Source: Brachypodius melanocephalos (Eukaryota > Chordata > Aves > Passeriformes > Pycnonotidae). Taken from it: a stretch of DNA of 64,000 nt. Positions 39,401 to 51,400 of the stretch are shown one piece after another (position 1 is the stretch's first letter; the number at the start of each line of letters is the position of its first letter). Where the stretch lies: positions 929,676 through 993,675 of the forward strand of contig VZSR01001645.1 of NCBI GenBank assembly GCA_013398615.1, read 5' to 3'. The notes under the pieces were generated by a model that was given only the letters and a program-made list of their open reading frames with translations, had not been told where the DNA came from and ran no database searches. The position numbers and the translations under genes were made by a program.

Positions 39401-42400
39401 AATGAACACTTGCTGCCATAAACTTAGTTATGTCCTCTCTCTATTTAGAAGTCTTGTATTAAAGGAAAGCAAACAACTTAAAACTACTTTTCCTTAGCCT
39501 GGTACAAGATTTACTTCAGTAATCTTAAACAAAGCTTGAGCGAGGTTAGGTTTTTATTTAGTTTCGTCAGGAATAGTATTGATTGAGTGGCTGATACTAA
39601 CTCCCAAACCTTGAAAGAGGATAAGCACACATAATTGGTCTTGACATCTACAGAACAGTTGATGTCATGAATCAGACAAGATCTTTGCTGGATAAATAGT
39701 TGTTCTAGGATACTGCTGAACCAGGATTTAAGTAAGTGGTTTTGTGAAGTCCATTGAAGCTAACAGCCTTACACTAGGGATGAACCTTACCCACTGATCA
39801 ACTTTTCTACTTGAAGCATCTATATATTTTTTTTCTTTTTATCCCTAAGAGAACTTTGAGGTCCTTGTTTCCACTTTCACTAAACCTGGCATTCACCAGA
39901 GACCCTTGAAGGACTTAAAATAATGGGATCATAACACAGCAATAAAAGCAGGCAATCCAATCCCAGCCTAATACTGAGGACATGCATTTGTTATTTCTGT
40001 CCATGTAGACTTAGTCCACTGAAGGAATCAAACATTTCAGATCTGAAAGAAACACAGATACAGCAGTTTTTAAGTGTTTTCTATTAGCACTGAGATGAAG
40101 GAAAAATAAACCATTAAGTAAATCTTAGTTTCTTCAGTTAAAATTTGTTCTCACATTCTAACTTAACTTGTAGCAGTTACCTGAACTACTGCTATGATTT
40201 TTTATCACCTCATATGGAGGCTGGGAAAGCTTTGTGTATTTATATATTTTATATATATATACACACACACTAGTAATATACATTGCCAGCAGCACTTCTC
40301 TAGTGGGTTTAAAACCTGACCAATATCGCAGTGAGTTCACTAGGCCTCTTTATATGGACTTTTTTCCTTCCCCTCACTAGACACTAGCTTAGGCCTGCTA
40401 TTTGGTAGAGCTCCTAAAAGAAGCTCCACAGTTTCCACATATTCAGTGTCAGTGAGACAAAATATAAAAATACTCTAATAAAATTCAGAAAGGAAGAGCC
40501 TTCCTGTCTGATCCCTAAACTTTCATTGTATTCTTCCACTTTTTTGTTACTACTTTGTTCTTGATTCTCTTAGACAGACAACCTGCATAAGAAAAATGAA
40601 TGGAAACCCATTTGTTACCTGTGTAGGAAATTTTCATAATCTTGCTGTAGTGGATGTGTATTTTTTCTTTCAAAAGCACTGATGAGCAAAGGGAAGTTAG
40701 CTGTGATTATGTGTTTTGCTGGCCTTCCCATGGCAATGGGGCAAGTGGACTAGGCAGTTCATATCTTAAACTTCCTGACCCAGCTGTATGCAGCCACTGC
40801 ACAACTTCCTTTGGTAGATAAGAGCGTGTGAGAAAACAAGTAAGCTGAAGGCAGAAAAAAATTCAAATTAGAATTTGGATGCAAAGTATTAAACATTCAT
40901 GATAATAAAATGTCACATACTGGAAAAAATCTGATACTGGAATCTCTAAGCAATGGGAGATGTTCTCCAAGAAGATTTGCTTTAGTTGAACACAAATTAC
41001 AGGGTTAAATAAATAACTTTAATGGCTTGTGTTACATGGGATATCAAACTACATCCTCTAATAATCACTGTCACCTTCAGGAAAGACCATCTCAGACATC
41101 AAAATTACTTTCTGTTCATAACCACATTCACAGTCACTTAGCATCACAACCTCTGTGCTTTTAATCTTCACTGATTTTGCATACTTTCCTATGGTGTTTC
41201 TCAATATGGTGGCCTCCCCAGGTTTTTGAGATACTCCAGTCTGCTTTTAATCCTTTTTTGGTGCCCTGCAATTTCTCTTCAAGGATTCTCTAAAACTTTC
41301 TTTGATTCTTTGCTCTTCTCCCTTTACACCTTGCTCCTGGCAAATCTTCTAAGCTCATTTAGTTTTATGCCAAATCTTTTGTAAATTGATGGTTTGTTTG
41401 TTTGTTTTTGTCATTCCCTTCTATGTAAGTGTCAACTCAACTCAATCCCCAGACCTCAGAATCTGTTAAGAAGCATTCATCTTGATCAGTTTGTCTGTCT
41501 ATTTTTTTATCTTGCCATCAGGGAAAGCTGACAGGGTCAAAACAAATCTCTTAATCTCATTTTTCTAACTTCATCCTACGTACTCCTGGGTTCACTGTTG
41601 CCAACACACTTCCTGTCAGCCAGCCCTACACTTGCGGTGATGCCCAAATTCAGCTAAAACCTGTGGGCCTGATCTCTCAAGCTCTTGATGATGACTCTTG
41701 TGCTGCATCAGTTGAAGATACAAAACCAGCTGGAAATCATGGTGGTTTTGTTTTGTTTTCCTCAAAGGATTAATTTTCTAGTTATTTAGCTTTCTGAAGC
41801 TGGTTCCAGCACAGCCAGACATGCAGCAGGGCCAGTGAACTACAGGAGTTAGAATAAATTATTGTGTGATTACACTACACCTCAGCAATATTTTCCTGAA
41901 GTCTTGATCTCCTCTTCCTATGTTTTCACACCCATACTGAATTCAAGCCATGAATTATTCACTCCTTAATTATTTCTGGAATATGTTTATTCCTTTGTGT
42001 CATTGCCTCCAACCTCCTTGTCTGGATTCATAATCCTCAGCTTTAGCAGCAGGAACAGCTTCTGGTTTTCCAGATGCCCAGATCTTGTCTGAAAGCCAGG
42101 CAAAGATGAAGCCAATGCCTTTCCCATTTCTTTGATGGATGTCAGTCTCCTCTTCCAAGTGCTCCTTAGCTGCTGTTCTCTGTGCTGGCCTTTACATCAC
42201 CTTGAAAGCTCCATGCATTCCTGTCCTTCAGTGTCATTCACAGAGCACACCCCTTCATTACCAGTATTCCCTGAGACAATTTGCTTTCTACTGGCAGCTC
42301 AGGAATCATCCCTAGTCCTTCTCAGTCACCTTGTATGAATGACAAAGTCTGCCCAGGTTACCAGAGCTTTTAGACACCTTTCCTTTCAGACAGTTTGCTC

Positions 42401-45400
42401 CTGCTGCTTATCAATGCTTATACAACCTAAGAACAAATTGTTTACTGTTGTCTTCCTTAACCTCGTCTTTTTGCTTAATGTTTTCTTCTAAGTGAGATCT
42501 CTTTAAGGCAGGGAGTCTTCCTTCATCAAAAAAGGGAGAAGCACCCATGGTGTTATGGTCACTCCTGTAGATAATTACTTAATGAGTGATACTAAACCAG
42601 AGATATATGTAGCAGCTAAATAGCAATGCATTGTCCTTTGGAACAGCTTCAGTACATGCAGTACAGCAGTTAAAAACAACACAATTTTCACTTGCATGTG
42701 GCAATGTCACCACTCCCTTTGCAAGCAATAAAATCACTGCTTGCCTTCTCTTTTTCTGTTGCATTTTCCCCCCAGCTGGAAGATGATATTATAGCCAAAC
42801 TTGATTATATTGAAAGTGTAAAAAGCTTTGCTGCTCGACAGTCCCAAGATTGGATGGTTCTCGAGTTCTCACAACTTGGATTTATTGGTAAGTATTAAGA
42901 CCTCAGCAGAATCAACTGGATCTGGAGCTGTGTAGATCAAAAAGGTCTCATATAGAATTACATCTCAAAGCATGGAAGGACTTGCATATCAAAACTTCCT
43001 TGGTTCTTCAGGAAAAATCCCACTGAAAGTAGTTTACTTTTTGTTTTCTTTAAAAGTGTCTTTTTAATACAGAGTCTCTTCAGCCTAGAATCTATAATTG
43101 CATTCCCATAAGGAAGAATTTGTTCCACCTCAGGGAACTATGTGCCCCTGTAATGTGTAGCTCTCTTTTCAAGAATGGAATTTGAACAATCTATTTAAAA
43201 AAAAGCTTCCTCCTTTTGTTTGTGGAGGAGAATATGCATCCCATGTCATAGGGCTGGATGATCAGCAACTCCTCAAAGCCAGATTCTATGTGAAATTTTT
43301 CATTAAATACCCTAACTTCATTAAATATCATAATATCATGTGTGCAAGGCTGGTGTGATACTTAAACATTTATTTAAATAAATTACATTTAAACATAAAG
43401 CTGGTGATTCTTGCATAGCAGTAAAAATATAACTTCTTGTCTTGCTTTCAGGAAAATTGTTTAAATCAGAAGACTTACCACTCATAGTGGAATTTTTTCT
43501 CATGTTTTATAAGGATAAGCCCATAGACTGGCTTATAGACCACCTGCTCTGGGTTAAAGTGTGCAATCCAGAAAAGGATGCAGTAAGTATAAAACTGTGG
43601 GTTTATGAACATAAATAACATTCAAGCACTCTTCTGTGACAAAATTTATTTTCAAACAGTGAAATATATATCTCTCAAACTGGACTTACTTTGGACTGAC
43701 CAGAGTTTCTCCTCCTTCTTGAGTTTTAGGGTTCAAGAGTTTTAACTGATGCAGCCAGTTCCTGCTTTGCACATGTTACTTTTGTGTTGATAAAGGAGCG
43801 AGAAGAAACAGACAGGAGATGGGCAGAGCAGGAGATTAAGGGGAGTGGAACAAGCAAGCTTCAAGTTTTACCCTGTAGCTTAAGTGGCTTCTGGGATAGC
43901 AGAAGTGGTTTTAGGCTTAGTAATGCACTGCAGAGTCTCCGGACCTACTTCATGCAGATAGGAGCAAGCTTTTAAATCCTGCTCTGTGGGTTAGGCCAGC
44001 TCACAGGAGTTAGAGTGAGCCTCAAGAAACTAATTTAAGTTCTTGCCTGTGAAAACAGATTAAAAAACAGACACTATTATGTTGACATCACCCATTCCAG
44101 ATCAAACATGTGCCAATTTCCATCCAATAGATGAAATACTTTACTTTTATTTATGGCTGTTCCATCTTCTAAGACCTGATTCCTACTTAAAGTGAAGCTG
44201 TGTTCCCAAAAGGCAGGCAGGCAGCTCATGGAAGTCTGCTCTGACCAAGCCAAAGCACAGGGGTGTCCACAAGTTTCTACTGAGTTTCATTTCTGTATTT
44301 GCAATTTCAATTGCTGTGGGTAGCAAAAACCTGCAGAGACAAATCAGTCTCACATGGCCCTTGGGTGAGAATGACCAGAGGCATGACCTGCTGGGACTAT
44401 TCATGAGAATGCAGAAAATGGAGACTGGGAGAAGGCTGGGGATCCCAGCTGCAGTACCTTCTCTGTTAGGTTAAAGCAGTGAACTTTCCTATAGGCACCC
44501 GAGAAGGCAAGCTGACAACTCCTCACACTTTCTCTTTTCCAGCCAAACAGGAGTGTCACAAAGTGATCACACACTGTGCTGCACAGGAGGGTCAGCAGCA
44601 CACTTGTTTGTGGTTTCTATGTGTCATCCTGTGGTGATGGATGTTTGGCATGTGTTTACATAGAATCATAGAATTGTTTGGATTGGAAAAGACCTTAAAG
44701 ATCATCTTGTTCCAGCCCCCTGCCATGGGCAGGGACACCCTCCACTAGTACTCAGAGTCCCATCCAGCCTGGCCTTGAACATCTCCAGGGGTGGGGCATC
44801 CACAGCTTCCCTGGACAACCTCTTTCTGTGCCTCACCATCGTCACAGGAAAGAATTTCCTCCTAATAGCTAATCCAAACCTACTCTCTTTTAGCGGGAAT
44901 CCATTCCTTCCTGTCCTGTCACTGCAGGCTCTTGTAAAAAGCCTCTCTCTGTGTTCTTTGAAGGATTCCTTCAGGTACTGGAAGGCTGCAGTTCCCAAAG
45001 CTGCCTTTTCTCCAGGTTGAACAATTTCAATTCTCTCAGCCTTTCCTCATAGGAGAAGTGCTCCAGCCCTCTGATTACTTTGGTGGCTTCCTCTGGATTC
45101 AGCAGGACAGCTCCATGTCCCTCCTGTGCTGGGCCCCCAGAGCTGATGCAGCACTGCAGGTGGGCTCTCACCAGGGCAGAGCAGAGGGACAGAATCCCCT
45201 CCCTCCCTCCCCTGCTGCCCACGGGGCTCTGGTGCAGCCCAGGACACGTTTGGCTCTCTGGGCTGAGTGCCCATGGCTGGGTCATGTCCAGCCTCTCCCC
45301 TACCAGCACCCCAAAGTCCTTCTGGGCAGGGCTGATCTCCATCTGCTTATCTTCCAGCCTGGATTAATACTGAAGGTTGCTCCAACCCAGGTGCAACACC

Positions 45401-48400
45401 TTGCACTTGGTCTTATTAAAACTCATGATATTCCCATGGGCCCACTTCTCAACCTTGTCCAAGTTTTCAGACTGGACTGACTATTAACATATCAAGGTTC
45501 ATCTGCACCTGCTCACCAAGTTAGAAGATAGTTTGTTAAGGATCCAAGCCATCAGGTCTCTGTGTGGTTCAGAAACTTTGTCATGTTTGCCTCCTGTGAA
45601 CCATCATTTACTGCTGGGGTCCCCAGTACAAAAAAAAAAAAAGTCATGGACCTGCTAGAGCAGGTGGAGAGGCCACAAAAATGGTCAGAGGGCTGGAGAC
45701 AGGCTGAAAGAGTCAGAGCTCTTCACATTGAAGAAGAAAATGCTTCAGGGGCAACCACATAGCACCTTCTAGTACCTAAAGGGAGCTTGTAGGAAAGAGG
45801 GAGAAAGTCTTTTTACGTGTTGTGACGAGACAAAGGGCAACAGTCCTAAACTGAAAGAAGGTATGTTTAGATTGGATCTAAGGAAAACATTTTTTATGGT
45901 TAGGGTGGTGAGTCACTGGCACAGGTTGCCCAGGAAAGGTATAGATGCCACATCCAGTGTTTCTGACCAGGCTGGATGGGGCTCTGAGCAACCTGGTTTA
46001 GTGGAAGCCTGTCCATGGCAGGGGACTCAGAACAAGATGGTCTTTACAGGTCACTTTGAACCCAGCTATCCTTTGGTTTTGTGATCATATGCAGTGGGAA
46101 CTACAGCCTGCAAGGAGGGAAGCCCTGACTCAACAAGCAGCCTTATCTCAACAAGCAGCTTCTGCCGAAATGGCCACACCTGCCTCATGCCACTGATTAT
46201 TCTCAGCTGCTGCCAGAAAAGCAGCTCTTTTGGTAGTGCTGCCATAGCACAAAACAAGACATTCTAGAGCCTGCGTTATTGCAGGGGGTGAATTGCAAAC
46301 CCTGTCAGTAGAAAGTTTATTTTCTTTAAATTATTTCTTCTTTACTGAAGTATAGTGTGCCTTTCAGGGAAACAGCTGCCAGTAAATCAATTTGTACACA
46401 ATGTATTGGGGTTTTACATTGTTTTGCTGAACACCTGCTGTAGACAAAAATAAAAATACTTCGTTTTTTAAAATAGCTTTCCAGTGTGTTTTGAACTTTT
46501 AATTAGTACTCCTGTGGAAACCATAAATCCCTCATGAGTTTTGATGGTTTTAAGCCACCTGAATGAAGACTTAATCACTTTTGGCTTTAGAAGGCATTGA
46601 TATAGTTAATGTAACAGTTTTCTTTTATAGAACTGAAAGCACTTGATGGAAGAGGATAAGCACATTATCCTCTCAAATTTTAAGGTATGAGACCTGGGAT
46701 ATAGAAAAGTTAAATGATCTTCCAAACTCATATAATAATTCTGTGGCAGCACCAAGAGTACAACCCAGGGAGTCTCATTTTAGCTCTTTGCTTTGTTCAT
46801 TGCCATTTTGCTTCACTGTTATATTAGTTACTGTGGCATGTTTGTGTCATTGTATCAAACTACAATGCTCTAGATATACAAAGAAAAAAATTACATTTAA
46901 AGAAGTAGTTTGCTATCATTCAAAGATCAAGAAACTCTAATATTAGTACCAATTACAGTTATTTAAGTCCTTGATATATGTCATGTCCCATGTGTAGTGA
47001 ACTGGAAAATTGTGGTTGAAACACAGTATTTAAGGGCTTTATCTAATTATGGGATAATCCATAACTTATAATACATTAAAAGCCTCCCAAACACCACAGA
47101 AAGAGGCAAAATTATGAAGATTGAAATGTAACTAGAATCTAATTTAAGATGGTCAGTTTTGGTCAAAATAGTTTAATTAGAATGATAGGGCAAGGCTAAG
47201 AGTTGAAATAAAATTTGCCAGAAACAGCTAAGAAATCAATCAGTTTCAGATTGGGGTCAATTTTTTTCACCTTGAGATGTGATTCATCACATACTATGCA
47301 GAAATCCCTGAATTACTGGAGGTGGTTGAGCCTTCAAATCTAAATAACAGCATGAGTGGAATTAGGAGTTTTGGTCTAGAAAATGTGTGTTTGACCTAAG
47401 GTGACTGTTTATTTAAGGATTACTCATTTAAATATGGATTAAAAATCTGGACCCATACCCTTAACTACATAATGAAATTGCCTTATGGAACATAGTTTGT
47501 CTCTCCTCGGTTAAATAATCCTTCACTCCCTTTTACTTTCTTTCCAGAAACACTGTGAAACAGAAAAGTCAAAGTTACGTATTCGTGCCAAACCATCTCT
47601 CTTTCAGCATATGGGAATTCATTCATCATTGGCTGGAAAGATACAACATTTGAAAGTAAGAATAAGAAATTAATGCCATATTTTTACATTATATGCTTGT
47701 GTTCTGACTTACTTCTCAAATGAGTTTCAAGGACCACATCTTTGGCATTGGGTTGCATTTCCATATCCAATTATGTTGTTTGCAGATTTGGTGAGAACTT
47801 TGATTGGGCATCTAAGCTGCAGGTAGAGCACTACTCCTGCACAAACACCTTTAAATATCTCATCTGAACAGCATCATTTCATGGCATGTAGGAACCCTCT
47901 TCACAACACAAGGATTCAGATGCTCTGCTCTATACAAACAAAGCCATGATGGTTTGTTTTGGCTGAGCAGGTTCACATCTCCAATATGAGGGACAATTAA
48001 AAAGGTCTATTGGTAGGACAAGGTGTGCTAATGTGATGGGCACAGATTTTTAGGGAGAGTTCGGAGGGCAAACCACATACCTGATAAGCAATGATGAGCA
48101 ATGATTCCAGACTTCAGGAATCTCCTGGTGGTGCCATCTAGACTAGTGACAAGACTTCTCAATTGGATCAGACCAGAGATTCATGTAGCCCTTAGCAGAG
48201 CCCAGCAATCATATCTTCTGGCAGAAGGCGTCCTTGACTGTAGGAGAAGAGAATGCAAATGACCTCACCCCTGACAAGTAACAGTTGTGTTAATTACCCA
48301 ATATAGCCTTTCCTCTGATGAGTCACAGCTGTATCCAATAAGAATGAGTGTGATAAAAGAGGGGCTTAGCTGGTGAGGGTCATCATGGAGGAGGAACCTT

Positions 48401-51400
48401 GAGGGGTATGAAGGAGAGAATCCCTGCTGTGAGGTCAGTGTGGGTGTGTAGTCAGAGCCTACACACTGATCCCTGCAGTCAGAGTCTAGCTGGGTAAACA
48501 CCTGCAGTCAGAGCCTGCACACTGATCCCTGCAGTCAGAGTCTAGCTGGGTAAAAGCCTGCAGTCCCAGTCTGCACACTGATCCTTGCAGTCACAGTCTA
48601 GCTGGGTAAAAGCCTGCAGTCCCAGTTGCACACTGATCCCTGCAGTCACAGTCTAGCTGGGTAAAAGCCTGCAGTCACAGTCTGCACACTGATCCCTGCA
48701 GAGTCTAGCTGGGTAAAAGCCTGCAGTCACAGTCTGCACACTGATCCCTGCAGTCAGAGTTCGGCAGGGAATAACCAGCAGTCAGAGGCTGCAAGGGAAA
48801 CCTACAGCAGGAGCTTCTGCAGCCAGAGTTAGTGAATGGTTGGAGTCAGGATGGCTGAGCTGTGAAGAGGAATAAACCAGGACCCTTTTCATGCTGTGAT
48901 AAACAAGGAGTCTGTGTCTCTGCTCATTTCTACCCTCTAATGAGAGGGCCGCTGCAACACTAGACAATTATGAAATAGCTTCCTGTGAAGATTTTTATTT
49001 TTAAATCTTGGCAGCTAAGAAACAATCAGTACAGCTCTGTCTACAGATTGTAACATTGAGTCCCAGTGTGTACACTGAAATTAATATCCTATATCAATTA
49101 AGAGTAGATTGTATATTTTTTGACATGGAGGTGATTATTTTCTGGAATAGCTTCCTGTAGTAATTACAAATATCAATGCACTTTTTACCATTGTATGGGT
49201 GAAATTACATTTCTTTATATCAACAGGATAAAGATTTTGGAAAAAATGTGCTACATAAAGCACATAATAATCCACCTGCAAAAGTGGATACAAGCCTAAA
49301 AGTATACCAGCAATATACCTTGGAAAAAGTTTATAAAGGAGAGGACTTTTTTTGGGCTTCAGCTCCAGTGGCAGGTGACTACATCAGGTTCACATTTTTA
49401 AATCCACTAGAAGTTGAAAAGTAAGTATTACATGAGATGGAACATGGAAGCCTACATATATCCAGTTTGGAAATGCTTGAGTCTATTTGAAATTGTTGAT
49501 GCCCAACTGTTTGCATAAACCTTGTTAATGAAAAAAAAATATCCAGGAGTTGCTATTTATCTGCTCTTCTTCTTGAACTCCCTTCCTGAAATATATTTCT
49601 TCATTGGTAATTAGGACGCTGCTTAGTGTTTTTCCTTTTATTTCTTCAGGTAAATATTTTACACTCTCTCATGATAATTCTCAAAGGACTTTGTTTTTAA
49701 CTGATGAATTTCATCAATGGTGTCAGTGAAAGCTTTATTTGTGTAGATGCCAACAGAAATGCTGCTTGCATGATGTCAACTCTGTATCTCCACCTAGTGA
49801 ATGACAGCTGTTACAAAAAAACACTGGTGTTCTGCAGTAATTAACTGGTTAATGCTTTCTGAAACCTAGATAGGCTGTAATTTTGAGTGTTCCTATTACT
49901 GAGAAGCTGCACTGGATGAAATTAACTTACATACGGTATTGTCTAATGGGTGGTCCCAGCCCCATTACATTGCTAGCCTGTGGAAATGTATGATTAATTC
50001 TACAATATTTGGTGGGTTTTAGCTTTGAATATTTGATATCAGAGGAGAGAGTTTGATGATTTGAAGTATCTTAGTTTTTTCTGGGTCTAAAACCCTGAGA
50101 ACTCTTAATGCCAGAAATTTAAAATCAAACAGGGTTTTTTATTCTTAGATGTTTTTGCTTGGATTCTGTTTGGTTAATGCTCTTGCTTATTGGCTATAAA
50201 AGAAATAATTTAAAAGCACCTGAGTTGACCAGTACTGATAAAAGAGGGGAATTCTCCTGACATGTAGTATATGGCCAAGTAGAAACAGAAATTTTTGCTC
50301 CCACTCACCTTCCAGAAGCCCATTCCACTTCAGTCTTACAGTTTTAGGAACAGATCAGAGGGCAGATCTTCCTTTTAAACAAGGGAAGTTAATTTATTTG
50401 GAATTTGAGCCCTAAAAAGGGGCAACATTTGCAGTTGTGGTCCCAGAGAAAGAGGGTTTAAATATTTTTTCTGTTTAAAAAAAATACTATATTATGGTTT
50501 GGTTTATAGTTTCAAGGCCTATTTCTGTTCTCCGTAGCCCAAAAAGATATTAAGAAAAGGTATCTGAAATTTTCCTTCAAAACTGCAAAGAATTACTTCC
50601 CTAGAACTCTTCTGAAGTATAAAATACCTGGAAATAATACACTTTTATCATCAGGTACTTGTTCAGAAGTGGAAACATGGAGCACCCTGGTGATAAACTG
50701 TTTAACACTACTGTGGAAGTGTTGCCAGCTGAGGTAAGTCTCTAATTTAGAACCATAATTCATTTTCAGAATGATATTCAGCATAAAATGTCATACCCTA
50801 GAAAATACTTCTTGAAATGTTATTGTTTTATTTTTTACAGGAAATGCTAAGAAAAGAATTGGCTGGTAATGGAAGTAAATTTAACTACCCAGCAACCAAA
50901 GATGGGTATTTAAAAATAGGTAAATTGTTTATTGTCGCTTCAAACCAGAAATTCTGTTCCTGCATATAAAATGTTTCTGCTCCTAAAGATTTCATTAACT
51001 CTGTGATAAATTCAGCATTCCAAGGTGAACTAGTGAGGAAAAGAAACCCTTTGCCTTACTGTATATTGTAGTGTTTGACTCTTCTATTTTGGTTTAAATA
51101 TGACCAGTGGCAAAAGCCAAGAGATCTAATTAGAAGAAAAACTAATTACAGTCCCTGTAAGGGTTCACATGGCAAGGTTTTGGTAGCTGGGGTGGGGGGA
51201 AACTACAGGGGTGGCTTTAGTGAGAAGCTGCCAGAAGTTTCCCTTATGTCCAGTGGAGCTGGTGGCAGCCAGCTCCAGGCCAGACCTGCAACTGGCCAAG
51301 GCTGAATCCATCAGGGAATGGGGGTAGTATATTGTGGGATAGCAAATTTTAAAAAGGGGCAGAAAAGCTCTGTGTAACAGCAATTGCAGCTAGAGAGAGG

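Larger units (their letters stand above)
43583..47547 (+). other. MGAT4D intron 9 (4 kb)
   Basis: It contains two CR1 copies in opposite orientation (44.66-45.48 kb minus, 45.65-46.09 kb plus). The rest has no recognised feature. Confidence 0.65.
47656..49226 (+). other. MGAT4D intron 10
   Basis: About 1.6 kb. Its centre (about 48.16-48.96 kb) looks like an LTR-type repeat with an internal 56-bp minisatellite. The remainder is ordinary. Confidence 0.55.

Noticed and set aside
44702..45480. Overlapping frames of 75-140 codons near 45 kb
   Set aside because: They are CR1 reverse-transcriptase C-terminal remnants or their shadows, with frameshifts. They are not a host gene.
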